Below are positions 8,331 through 16,795 of a stretch of 64,000 bases of DNA, in pieces. The stretch comes from Clostridiaceae bacterium JG1575. Lineage in GTDB: Bacteria > Bacillota > Clostridia > Clostridiales > Clostridiaceae. The notes under the pieces were generated by a model. That model was not told the DNA's origin and did no database searches. It saw nothing but the letters and a program-made list of their open reading frames with translations. Position 1 is the stretch's first letter; the number at the start of each line of letters is the position of its first letter. The stretch is taken from positions 124,001 through 188,000 of the forward strand of contig LQGW01000052.1 in the NCBI GenBank assembly GCA_002838815.1, in the 5' to 3' direction. Both the position numbers and the translations under genes were made by a program.

Positions 8331-11300
8331 ATGAACGATGCGAAGCGTTTGACCCGTAGTATATTGGCTCTATTCCTTGCCGTCATCTTCACTTTCATCA
8401 CCGCGGTTCCCGCTCTTGCCCGCACAACGGCTCCCAAATTAGAAACGCTTAAGGCTGGAAAATCCATCCCCATGCCGGCCCAAGCGAAGATCTCAAAACT
8501 TTTGGCTCAAGAGATGCAAAAGGAAAAAATGGTCGAGGCCATTGTTTACGTCACCTCGCCCTTGGATTCCGAAGCCTTCGCTAAAACCGCACGTTCTCGC
8601 ATCCAGGCAGATACGGTAGCTCAAAAGAACCTCCAGGTTCGCCAAGAGCTTTATCTTGCGCTGAAAGATCACGCACAGACGGCCCAAAGAAATCTCATCA
8701 GCTATCTGAAACACGCCAAGGGCGTTGAAGCCTACGAGAGTTTCTTCATCACCAACGCTCTGTTTGTACGGGCGACCCCAGACGTGATGAAAACCCTCTC
8801 CACGATGCCTGAAGTCCGGTCCATGGAAAAAAACAAGATCACGTTCCTAGATAAGCCCATGGAGGCTTACAAGCCCGTGACCCCCATGGCTGAAGATCCC
8901 CAATATCTTTGGCATTTGGAGATGGTGAAAGCGCCGTCCGTTTGGAAGGCCGGTTTCGACGGAACCGGAGTGGTCGTAGCGAACATCGATTCCGGAGTAG
9001 ATTGGACCCATCCCGCGCTGAGGACCCATTGGCGCGGATTAAAAGAAGACGGAACGACGGAGGCGACCTTTAGCTGGTTTGATACGGTTGCTAAAGCTCC
9101 GCTTCCCATTGACTCCGATTCGCACGGAACTCACGTCATGGGCTCCATGGTTGGGAAGGATCCCGCCACTGGATACACCACAGGCGTTGCCCCCGGAGCC
9201 AAATGGATTGCTGCCCGTGTCTTCGACCCGGAAGGTAGAACCACGGATGCGCGCTTGATCTCCGCGGCCCAGTGGATGATCGCTCCCGGCGGCAACGCGG
9301 CTATGGCACCAGATGTCGTCAATAACTCTTGGGGCGGCGGAAACGATGCCGATCCTTGGTATCAAGAATCCGTAAACAACTGGATCGCGGCGAACATTTT
9401 CCCTGCGTTTGCAGCAGGAAATCAACGGCAAGGTGAGCCGATTCCCCAGCCGGGATCCATTTCCAACCCCGCCAACTACAAAGAATCCTTTGCCGTTGGC
9501 GCCGTGGATAAGAATTCCCTTCGGCCCAGTTGGTCCAAACGCGGCCCCTCTGCCTTTGGATTCCCCGATTGGAAGCCAAACATCAGTGCTCCGGGAGTAG
9601 GTATTACTTCCTCAGTGCCCGGCGGGAAATACGCCCTAAACTCGGGAACCTCCATGGCCACGCCACACTTGTCCGGAGTGGTGGCTCTCTTAAGATCCAC
9701 CAATAAGAATATGTCGGTCGCAGATCTCGTAGACTTGCTCCAGACCAGTGCGGTTCCGCTTACCGATTCGTTGCCCACGGCACAAAAGTCGCCCAACTAC
9801 GACTATGGGTATGGCTTGGTGGATGCATTTGCCGCCGTAGGCATGGCCACGACGGGCACAGGTATCTTCACTGGAAAAATCATGAAGGAAGGCTCGGATA
9901 AGGCGGCCCCCGTGGTCAAACACGACCAACTGATCCAGCAAGCCTATGCCGGATTGGATGTGACCGTAGATGCCACCGTCACCGACGATGTTTCCGTCGT
10001 ATCCTCGACGTTGCTTGTTCGTTCCAAAGCGTCCGACCCGTGGACGAATCTTCCCATGATTCAAAAAGAGGGCGACCATACGGGCGGTCTCTTTGAAGCC
10101 AAGATTCCCGGAGCGATGGTCCTTGAAGGAAAGTTATCCTACCGGATTTCCGCCACGGATTTTGTCGGCAACGTGACCAATTCTCCGATCCATGAGGTGA
10201 ACATCGTTTTCGGTGCGCGCCCCGATCAATATAAAGAAGGGTTTGAAGGCGAGGCCTTGGGATGGACCTTCTTGACCATCTGGTCTCGCGGTCCCAAAAA
10301 GATCGATGCCGAGCCAACCCCCGTGGAAGGGAAGCAGTATGCTGGAACCTCCATCGGCGGGAAGTATCCCAACAGCACCGAAGCCTTTATGGTTTCAGCG
10401 CCCATCGACCTGAGAAAAGCCACCGAAGCTTCAGCTCGGTTCTTCCACTGGTATGAGTTCGGCGCTTCTGCCGGCGATAACGGAACCTTGTTGGTCTCCA
10501 ACGATAACTTTGAAACCATGACTGAAGTTACCTCATTCCAAGGCAATAGCAAGGAATGGAAGGGCGTAACGGTCAACCTCAAACCCTGGGCCGGCAGCAA
10601 GACTCCGGTTTACCTCATCTACAAGTTCAAGTCCGACCTCTTTAGCAACAACCTTGGATGGTATGTGGATGACTTCTCCTTGGTCGGAGAAGACAAAATT
10701 GCGCCCAAGATTCCGGCCAACTTAAAGGGCGAAGCCAAGATCAGCGGCATGCGCTTGACTTGGGACGCCAATCACGAGGCGGATTTTGACAAGTACAACG
10801 TCTACCGCTCCACGACCAAGGGCGAACGGGGAACCCTCGTGGGCAGCCCCATGACGCCATCCTTCAACGATCCATACGCCAGTTTGGATATGGAGACCAC
10901 CTACTACTATAGCGTCACGGCACTGGATGCGAGCGGCAATGAATCCAAACCTTCGGAGCAGGTGACTATTAAGCCGCTTGCGGGAATAGCGACCATCGTG
11001 TTTCATAACTTTGAGGACACCAACGGCGAATTTACCAAAGGCCAGGAGCCTGGGGGCAATGATTGGGCTTGGGGCGTTGTGGAAACCGCCGGCCCGAAGA
11101 AAGCCTACAGTGGAACCAAGGCCTGGGCCACGAACCTTAAAGGCAATTACAGCAACAACATTAAAAACTATCTCGAAACGCCGGCCTTCACCCTTCCCGC
11201 CGAGTATCAGATCAGCCTGATTTTTGCTCACTGGTACGAATTTGAAATCTCCAGCACGGGTAAAAAGTATGATTTTGCCACCATCAGCTTAAGCCATGAA

Positions 11301-14300
11301 GAGGGGAAATGGATCGACATCACCCCCGGCGAAGATAAGAAGATTGGAGGGGCGTCCACAGATTGGACCCTTTTGGAGCTGGATTTGACGGCCTATGCCG
11401 GCAAAGCTGTAAAGATTCGATTCAACTATCAGACCGACATTACCGGACCTCGCGCCGGATGGTATATCGATGATTTTAATATCGTCGCAGCACCAAAGGG
11501 CACGGGCGGCTCGATTCAAGAGCCCATGGTAGTCTCTTCAGCGATTCAAAAATCCCCAACGGGGAAGCGTGAGTCCGCCGCCTCTTTGAAAAAACTTCTG
11601 AGCGACAAGAGAGTGACTAAGAAGCAGAGCCTCACGAACAACAACCATCTCTCCGACATTCCCGTGATCTTAGCTCAGGCGGAAGTCGTGGAAACGGGCG
11701 TTATGGTCAAGTCCGATCCCAAAACAGGGGACTATCGCCTGCGCCACATGGCCTCGAAAGAAGACAAACCATGGACGTTGAAAGCTTCCTCCTATGGATT
11801 CAAACCCCAAACCTTCCAGTCCAAGTTGGCTAAGGGGGAAACCATTTTGAAGAACTTCGTCCTACAACCTGAAGATTCAGGCTCCATTAAAGGACGGGTC
11901 ATGGATCGATACGATGGAACGCCGGCCCCCGGCATTACGATCCACCTTTTGGAGGATCCCAACGTAGCCCCCGTCGTCACCAACGACAAGGGAGAATTTA
12001 CCTTCCCGAGCGTTTACGTCGGCCAATATACTTTGCATGCAGCAGGTCCTGGATTCCGTAAGGGAACCGCACAAGTGACTGTGAAAAAGGATGAAGTCGC
12101 CACTGTGGACATCAAGCTCGAACGACTCATCGGCGCTCCCGGCGAAATCATCTACGACGATGGGGCCGCTGAGGATGCCACCGTCCTAAAGAGCGCAGGA
12201 AACGGTGTCGCCACGTTATTCACCCCCAAAGATTTCGGCACCGTTACTGGAGTCAAAGTCTTCTTCTACGACAAAAGCTTCCCAACGCCGGGCGGCAACG
12301 AAATTGGCTTTGCCATTTTCGAAAAGGACGGCTCGAACTGGAAGCAAGTGGGGTCCACCATCTTCCGTAAGGACATCGTCCGCGGAGAGTGGAACACCAT
12401 CGATTTAAGTTCCTTGAACTTCTCAACGGGTGAAGATTTCTTCATCACCACCATTCAAAACAAGATTGGAGAGGAATCCCCTGCAGTTGCCGTGGATTAT
12501 CAAGGACCCGTAGAGCGTGGATACTACTATGCCAACGGTGGATTTGTGGATTTCAAATCCCAAGACAGCAAGGGCGTTCCTATGATGCGGGCGCAAATGA
12601 TGTTCGCCGCAGAAAAACCCGAACTTACGAACCTTGCGGACACCACCTACACCAATGAAGATTCCATAATGGTGGAAGGAAGGGTGAAAACTGCAGGGGA
12701 GGTTCGAGTCTACTGCAACGATAAGGTGGTCGCCACCATTAAGGAAGCCGAGTTGCAAGACAAGACCTTCAACGCCAAGGTTCTTCTGCCTGAAGAAACC
12801 AACAAGATCAAGGCCAGCCTCGTGGTCAACGGCAAAGAAACCGAACCCACCAAGGATTACGTCGTGATCAAGGACAAAACAGCGCCGGAACTGACTGTGA
12901 CTGAACCGGTCAACAAAGCTCGGCTCAATGTAGAAATGGTCCATGTAAAAGGAACCGTCAAGGATGCCTATCTCGACCATTTGAGCATCAACGGAACGTC
13001 GTATGAAGTCAGCGAGAAAGGGGCTTTCGACATCCGGATCTTCCTCAATGAAGGAGAGAACAAGCTGACCATCGAAGCCGTGGATAAAGCCGGCAACAAA
13101 AAAACGGAACTGCGTACCGTCACTGTGAAGCTCGGAGCCTCTGAGGGCATTAAGAACATGCAACCGGACAAGGATGTTACCTTAGCTCCTGGAGCAACCC
13201 TAAAGCTTTCCTTTGAGGCTGAAAAGGGCGCAAAGGCCGGATACAACATCATCGTTCCGCTCTCAACTGCAGCTGCTGAGGATGTTTGGATTCCCATGAC
13301 GGAAAAGGAACCGGGCCATTACGAAGCCGTATGGACCGCACCCAAGACGCCCATCAAGGGGGCCCAGGTGCTCTTCCATCTGAACGATGGCTATGGCAAT
13401 ACGTCCATCGCCAAAGCGCCCGGTAAGATCACCGTAGAAGAACCAGAGCCTGAGATCACCGGCGTCAGCCGCGTCGCAGGAAAAGATGCCTATGAAACGT
13501 CGGCCCTAATGAGCCAAAAAACGTTCAAGAAGGCCCAAACCGTGGTCTTAGCAACGAAGAAGACCTTTGCCGATGCTTTGGTCGGCGGCCTCTACGCCGT
13601 TCAAAAGGATGCCCCCATTCTGCTGAGCGACACGAAGGAAGTGCCCAAGGTTGTCCTAGAGGAGATCAAGCGCCTTGGCGCACAAAAAGTCGTTCTTTTG
13701 GGCGGAGAATTAGCCCTTGATCCGGCCGTCGCTGAACAGCTTAAAACGATGAACCTCAAGGTAGAGCGTTTGGCCGGATCCGATCGCTACCGCACCGCAG
13801 TGGCCATCAACGAAGCCGTCCGCGAGGGCGCCACCAAGCACATCTACCTCGTCAGTGGCCGCAAATTTACCGACGCTTTGGGAATCGTTCCTGTAGCTGC
13901 TAACGCCAAGGACGGCATCCTACTTACCGAGCGCCAACAAATTCCCAACGCCACACTAGGCGCCATGAGAAAATGGGGCATTGACAGCGTGACGCTTTTG
14001 GGCGGAACCAACGCCATCTCTGAAGACGTGGAAAAAGAACTGAAGGATTGGGGCTTCAAGGTTGGCCGTTTGGTGGGCGAAACCCGCTACGACACCAACA
14101 TCCAACTGACCAAGAAATTCTATAAAACCGTCACCGACGCCATCGGCGCCAGCGGCGAAGCCTTCCCGGATGCGCTGGTCTCCACCGTCTATGCCGCGAA
14201 GATGAATCAGCCCATCCTCTTGCTCAATCCCAAGGGATTGGACGAAGTCACCCTTCAATATGTGAAGGAAGCCAAGATGAAGCGCATGATTCTCATGGGC

Positions 14301-14357
14301 GGAGAACAAACCATCCCTGAGGCCATTGAGAAGGTCCTAAAGGACTGGATCCAATAG
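8331..14357 (+). CDS. secreted cell-wall-anchored subtilisin-like serine protease (S8) with CWB2 repeats
   Basis: A 2008-residue surface protease. N-terminal Sec signal peptide (hydrophobic core about 10-28, cleavage after VPALA), an inhibitor-I9-like propeptide region, then an S8 domain with all catalytic residues: D220 (IDSGVDWTHP), H265 (DSHGTHVMG) and S441 (SGTSMATPHLSG). Accessory modules follow: MAM-like region (about 633-787), fibronectin type III-like (790-885), a second MAM-like region (888-1055), a carboxypeptidase-regulatory-like beta sandwich (1183-1265), a YDDG-type module (1274-1423), Ig-like repeats (1440-1600), and three C-terminal CWB2 repeats (about 1710-2008; LLGG motifs recur). 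CWB2 repeats hold proteins non-covalently to a wall polymer, as in Clostridioides surface proteins. Likely degrades host or environmental protein. Monocistronic, ended by a strong terminator. Confidence 0.93.
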   Translation: MNDAKRLTRSILALFLAVIFTFITAVPALARTTAPKLETLKAGKSIPMPAQAKISKLLAQEMQKEKMVEAIVYVTSPLDSEAFAKTARSRIQADTVAQKNLQVRQELYLALKDHAQTAQRNLISYLKHAKGVEAYESFFITNALFVRATPDVMKTLSTMPEVRSMEKNKITFLDKPMEAYKPVTPMAEDPQYLWHLEMVKAPSVWKAGFDGTGVVVANIDSGVDWTHPALRTHWRGLKEDGTTEATFSWFDTVAKAPLPIDSDSHGTHVMGSMVGKDPATGYTTGVAPGAKWIAARVFDPEGRTTDARLISAAQWMIAPGGNAAMAPDVVNNSWGGGNDADPWYQESVNNWIAANIFPAFAAGNQRQGEPIPQPGSISNPANYKESFAVGAVDKNSLRPSWSKRGPSAFGFPDWKPNISAPGVGITSSVPGGKYALNSGTSMATPHLSGVVALLRSTNKNMSVADLVDLLQTSAVPLTDSLPTAQKSPNYDYGYGLVDAFAAVGMATTGTGIFTGKIMKEGSDKAAPVVKHDQLIQQAYAGLDVTVDATVTDDVSVVSSTLLVRSKASDPWTNLPMIQKEGDHTGGLFEAKIPGAMVLEGKLSYRISATDFVGNVTNSPIHEVNIVFGARPDQYKEGFEGEALGWTFLTIWSRGPKKIDAEPTPVEGKQYAGTSIGGKYPNSTEAFMVSAPIDLRKATEASARFFHWYEFGASAGDNGTLLVSNDNFETMTEVTSFQGNSKEWKGVTVNLKPWAGSKTPVYLIYKFKSDLFSNNLGWYVDDFSLVGEDKIAPKIPANLKGEAKISGMRLTWDANHEADFDKYNVYRSTTKGERGTLVGSPMTPSFNDPYASLDMETTYYYSVTALDASGNESKPSEQVTIKPLAGIATIVFHNFEDTNGEFTKGQEPGGNDWAWGVVETAGPKKAYSGTKAWATNLKGNYSNNIKNYLETPAFTLPAEYQISLIFAHWYEFEISSTGKKYDFATISLSHEEGKWIDITPGEDKKIGGASTDWTLLELDLTAYAGKAVKIRFNYQTDITGPRAGWYIDDFNIVAAPKGTGGSIQEPMVVSSAIQKSPTGKRESAASLKKLLSDKRVTKKQSLTNNNHLSDIPVILAQAEVVETGVMVKSDPKTGDYRLRHMASKEDKPWTLKASSYGFKPQTFQSKLAKGETILKNFVLQPEDSGSIKGRVMDRYDGTPAPGITIHLLEDPNVAPVVTNDKGEFTFPSVYVGQYTLHAAGPGFRKGTAQVTVKKDEVATVDIKLERLIGAPGEIIYDDGAAEDATVLKSAGNGVATLFTPKDFGTVTGVKVFFYDKSFPTPGGNEIGFAIFEKDGSNWKQVGSTIFRKDIVRGEWNTIDLSSLNFSTGEDFFITTIQNKIGEESPAVAVDYQGPVERGYYYANGGFVDFKSQDSKGVPMMRAQMMFAAEKPELTNLADTTYTNEDSIMVEGRVKTAGEVRVYCNDKVVATIKEAELQDKTFNAKVLLPEETNKIKASLVVNGKETEPTKDYVVIKDKTAPELTVTEPVNKARLNVEMVHVKGTVKDAYLDHLSINGTSYEVSEKGAFDIRIFLNEGENKLTIEAVDKAGNKKTELRTVTVKLGASEGIKNMQPDKDVTLAPGATLKLSFEAEKGAKAGYNIIVPLSTAAAEDVWIPMTEKEPGHYEAVWTAPKTPIKGAQVLFHLNDGYGNTSIAKAPGKITVEEPEPEITGVSRVAGKDAYETSALMSQKTFKKAQTVVLATKKTFADALVGGLYAVQKDAPILLSDTKEVPKVVLEEIKRLGAQKVVLLGGELALDPAVAEQLKTMNLKVERLAGSDRYRTAVAINEAVREGATKHIYLVSGRKFTDALGIVPVAANAKDGILLTERQQIPNATLGAMRKWGIDSVTLLGGTNAISEDVEKELKDWGFKVGRLVGETRYDTNIQLTKKFYKTVTDAIGASGEAFPDALVSTVYAAKMNQPILLLNPKGLDEVTLQYVKEAKMKRMILMGGEQTIPEAIEKVLKDWIQ

Positions 14358-14393
14358 TCTTTCCCCCACCGGGCATTGCCCATCGCATCGTCG

Positions 14394-14429
14394 GGCCCTC
14401 CGAAAAAGCTTTTTTCGGAGGGCCTTTTT
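14394..14429 (+). terminator. strong rho-independent terminator after the protease
   Basis: 14-bp stem (14394-14407 with 14411-14424), 3-nt loop, then TTTTT. Confidence 0.92.
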
Positions 14430-14498
14430 CCGGAAGCAGGGCCCTGGGTTCATTGATGCATTCTTTTTGAAGAACCCCGAGGTCTGTGGGGATTCGAA

Positions 14499-14528
14499 TT
14501 GTATTCCCACAGTTTTCTTTGCTATAAT
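14499..14528 (+). promoter_or_regulatory. candidate sigma-A promoter for asp23-nusB
   Basis: TTGTAT (14499-14504), 18-bp spacer, perfect TATAAT (14523-14528), 46 bp before the asp23 start. Confidence 0.6.
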
Positions 14529-14574
14529 CAGGGGAAGAGACAAACGCGAATATTTCATTGCGGAGGGTTCATTT

Positions 14575-14994
14575 ATGGAAAGAAAATCAGAGGCCGAACG
14601 GGCCGTTGAAACAGCACGCTACGACGTGGCAGGAGTCGGCGTCGTCAAAATATCAGAAGAAGTTGTGGGGGTTATTGCAGGTATTGCTGCCAGCGAAATT
14701 GAAGGAGTTTCCGGCCTCAACCCCACAACCACCGGGGGCATTACCCAGGTCTTTACCGGAAAGCGCAACGTGACCAAGGGAGTTAAGGTATCCATTACGG
14801 GAGAGTCTGCCGTTTTGGATATGATGATGTCGGTGGAATACGGCTACAACATCCCCCTCGTGGTCAAGCAGGTCCAGGAAAACGTGCGGGAAACGGTGGA
14901 GAGCATTACGGGATTGAAGGTCCATGAGATCAACGTTATGGTGAATAACATCTCCATCCTCAAGCAAGAAACGGCAGGAAAAGATGGAAAATAA
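14575..14994 (+). CDS. Asp23/Gls24 family envelope stress protein
   Basis: A 139-residue Asp23/Gls24 (YqhY-type) protein, a small cytosolic family whose members associate with the membrane or with envelope homeostasis. Family marks: GVVKISEEVVGVIAGIAA, EGVSGL, and the tail VHEINVMVNNISI. Start chosen at the ATG at 14575 with GGAGGG upstream. A longer frame beginning at 14467 would run across the promoter. It overlaps nusB by 11 bp. In many Firmicutes the yqhY-type gene sits directly before nusB as here, next to fatty-acid genes, which are absent from this window. Confidence 0.9.
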   Translation: MERKSEAERAVETARYDVAGVGVVKISEEVVGVIAGIAASEIEGVSGLNPTTTGGITQVFTGKRNVTKGVKVSITGESAVLDMMMSVEYGYNIPLVVKQVQENVRETVESITGLKVHEINVMVNNISILKQETAGKDGK

Positions 14995-15604
14995 GGTCAA
15001 CCGGCGGCACTCCCGAATGATGGCCATGGAGATTCTCTACTCCGATACCTTTCATTCGGTACAAGAAGCCCTGAGCGATGAGCGCATCGGCGAATTTCTT
15101 ACGATCAGCGATCCCAAGGATGCTTTGGATGATGCCTATATAAAACAAGTGGTGGAAAGTACTCGGGCGCACAAGAAAGAGCTGGAGGCGTTCTTATCGC
15201 GCTTTTTAAAGCAATGGACCTGGGAGCGCCTCTCGCGCATCAACCAGTCCATCCTGCTCTTAGCGGGGGCGGAGCTTTTGATTTTAAAGGACGTTCCCGA
15301 AAAGGTAGCCCTCAATGAAGCCATCGTTTTGGCCAAGCATTATTCCGATGAGGACTCCAACCGCTTTATCAATGCCGTTTTGGATCAAGCGTTGAAGAAC
15401 AAAGAATCCTTTCAACTTGAGGAAGACAGGCCTAAGGGAGAGCAGGAGAATTCTCTTGAGGAGTGCCCCCCAACGCCCCAAGAGGCCGTTGGCGCAAGCG
15501 AGAACAATGAGGGAGAGGACCAAGCGGCCAGAGAATCTAAAGCACCAGAAGTTTTCGAATCTTCAACCATCGAGCAGGCAGAGGATCCCAAGACCGACCA
15601 GTAA
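14984..15604 (+). CDS. nusB: transcription antitermination factor NusB with acidic tail
   Basis: NusB binds boxA RNA with S10 in rRNA antitermination complexes. Residues 1 to about 145 form the all-helical NusB fold: NRRHSRMMAMEILYS at the start and EDSNRFINAVLDQAL at the end of the domain. The family is normally 130-150 residues. This protein has 206, with about 60 extra residues rich in Glu, Asp, Gln and Pro (EEDRPKGEQENSLEE onward) that look disordered. The tail is unusual. Its codon use looks similar to the rest and no frameshift is evident. Co-transcribed with the Asp23 gene through an 11-bp overlap. Confidence 0.92.
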   Translation: MENKVNRRHSRMMAMEILYSDTFHSVQEALSDERIGEFLTISDPKDALDDAYIKQVVESTRAHKKELEAFLSRFLKQWTWERLSRINQSILLLAGAELLILKDVPEKVALNEAIVLAKHYSDEDSNRFINAVLDQALKNKESFQLEEDRPKGEQENSLEECPPTPQEAVGASENNEGEDQAARESKAPEVFESSTIEQAEDPKTDQ

Positions 15605-15683
15605 GCGTTGGCGCGACCTCCCCCGGTATTTTTCAGGGCAGAGGAGTGGGCAGGGCGGTGCAAGCCAAAGCGTTCTGCCCCCC

Positions 15684-15778
15684 TGATTCCTTATCCCAGC
15701 GTCGGATCCCTTTCAAAGTCCAAAGAACGGGTCTGCAGTTTTCGGGTCCCCCGAGGGGGACGCTGCGATAAGGAATCA
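15684..15778. repeat. long imperfect hairpin, 20-bp stem
   Basis: TGATTCCTTATC (15684-15695) pairs with GATAAGGAATCA (15767-15778). After one C/C mismatch, CAGCGTC (15697-15703) pairs with GACGCTG (15759-15765). The 55-nt inner part folds further (GGATCC with GGGTCC). No T-run follows directly. Confidence 0.7.
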
Positions 15779-15783
15779 AAAGA

Positions 15784-15833
15784 GTTGGCCCAAGAAAGGC
15801 TTCCGCTAAAGGGGCCATCAACGCCTTTTTTTT
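15784..15833 (+). terminator. terminator-like structure after nusB
   Basis: AAAGGC (15795-15800) pairs with GCCTTT (15823-15828), and the overlapping GGCCC/GGGGCC (15787-15816) is an alternative. Eight Ts follow at 15826-15833. The two mutually exclusive pairings would also suit an attenuator. Confidence 0.5.
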
Positions 15834-15955
15834 CGAGTCCTTTTTCTTTGCCCTTGCTGCGGCAAAGGCACCCAATCGAATGAAAAAGGCAAAGCGCCTT
15901 TGATCGCTACTCGTTCCGCATGGAACCACCATCCGCACACCATGGAGGGAAAAGC

Positions 15956-16795
15956 ATGGGAAACATTATTAACGTCAAGGAATTGGCCGCAAAGTACAAA
16001 GAGTCCATCAAGGCATTCGCTACGGAACGGGAGGTTCAAAAAAAGAGCATTCCGACCCTCGCGACGGTTCTCGTAGGATCCGATGAGGGATCCCAATATT
16101 ATTTGGACAGTCAGACAAGAGTGGCCAAATCTCTGAATCTTGGCAAGGTGAACATTACGCTGCCTCAAGAGGCCACGCAGGAAGAAGTTTTGACGGTGGT
16201 GGATGAGCTCAATGCGGATCCCAATGTGCACGGCATCATGGTGTTGTTCCCCCTGCCGGCGCATCTGGACGCCAAAGAAGTGTCCTCGCGCATCGCTGTA
16301 CAAAAAGACATCGACGGGGTCAATCCCATCAACGCGGGACGGCTCTTCATGGGGGACAAGGCCTTTGTTCCCTGCACCGCCAAAAGCGCACACACCATCA
16401 TTAAAGAAGTCCTGGGCGACATCAAAGGCAAGAGCGTCGTGATTGTTGGACGCTCCAACATCGTCGGGAAGCCTTTGGCCATGCTTCTTTTGGCGGATCA
16501 CGCCACGGTGACCATTGCGCACTCCAGAACCAAGAACCTACAAGAAGTGACTCGGGCGGCAGATATTGTCGTGGCGGCGGTGGGTCGTCCCGAGATGTTC
16601 ACAAAAGAGTATTTCTCCCCGGGACAAACCGTCATCGATGTGGGGACCTCTGAGAAGGACGGAAAGATCACTGGCGATGTGAAAACCGATGAAGTGGCCG
16701 AGGTGGTGGCCCACATCACGTCCGTTCCCTGCGGCGTAGGGGCCATTACCACCACGCTTTTGATGCAGAGCGTCTGCGAGGCGTCCAAAGCGTGA
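15956..16795 (+). CDS. folD: bifunctional methylenetetrahydrofolate dehydrogenase / methenyl-THF cyclohydrolase
   Basis: FolD interconverts 5,10-methylene-THF, 5,10-methenyl-THF and 10-formyl-THF for one-carbon metabolism. It has 279 residues, close to the usual 280-290. The N-domain has SQYYLDSQTRVAKSLN (catalytic Lys region) and GIMVLFPLPAHLD. The C-terminal NAD(P) fold has VVIVGRSNIVGKPLA, and the tail PCGVGAITTTLLM is a family signature. Start at the ATG with GGAGGG. In-frame codons upstream lack a ribosome site. It overlaps xseA by 4 bp (GTGA) and leads the xseA-xseB-ispA-dxs run. Confidence 0.96.
   Translation: MGNIINVKELAAKYKESIKAFATEREVQKKSIPTLATVLVGSDEGSQYYLDSQTRVAKSLNLGKVNITLPQEATQEEVLTVVDELNADPNVHGIMVLFPLPAHLDAKEVSSRIAVQKDIDGVNPINAGRLFMGDKAFVPCTAKSAHTIIKEVLGDIKGKSVVIVGRSNIVGKPLAMLLLADHATVTIAHSRTKNLQEVTRAADIVVAAVGRPEMFTKEYFSPGQTVIDVGTSEKDGKITGDVKTDEVAEVVAHITSVPCGVGAITTTLLMQSVCEASKA

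Larger units (their letters stand above)
15605..15955 (+). other. gene-free, highly structured interval between nusB and folD
   Basis: No credible coding frame. It holds a nested hairpin around GGGCAG/CTGCCC (about 15648-15680), the 20-bp stem at 15684-15778, a terminator-like stretch (15784-15833), CTTTGCC/GGCAAAG (about 15846-15868) and AAAGGC/GCCTTT just before folD. It could be a structured folD leader or the remains of a small element. I could not match it to a known riboswitch, including the THF class. Confidence 0.45.

Noticed and set aside
7918-8334. 138-codon open frame upstream of the protease
   Set aside because: Composition unlike neighbouring genes, no ribosome site, and it crosses several hairpins and the protease ribosome site. 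Better explained as leader DNA.
15605-15955. Known riboswitch (THF) or housekeeping RNA (RNase P, SRP, tmRNA, 6S) before folD
   Set aside because: Conserved cores of these RNAs could not be found. Only generic structure is visible, so no class is claimed.
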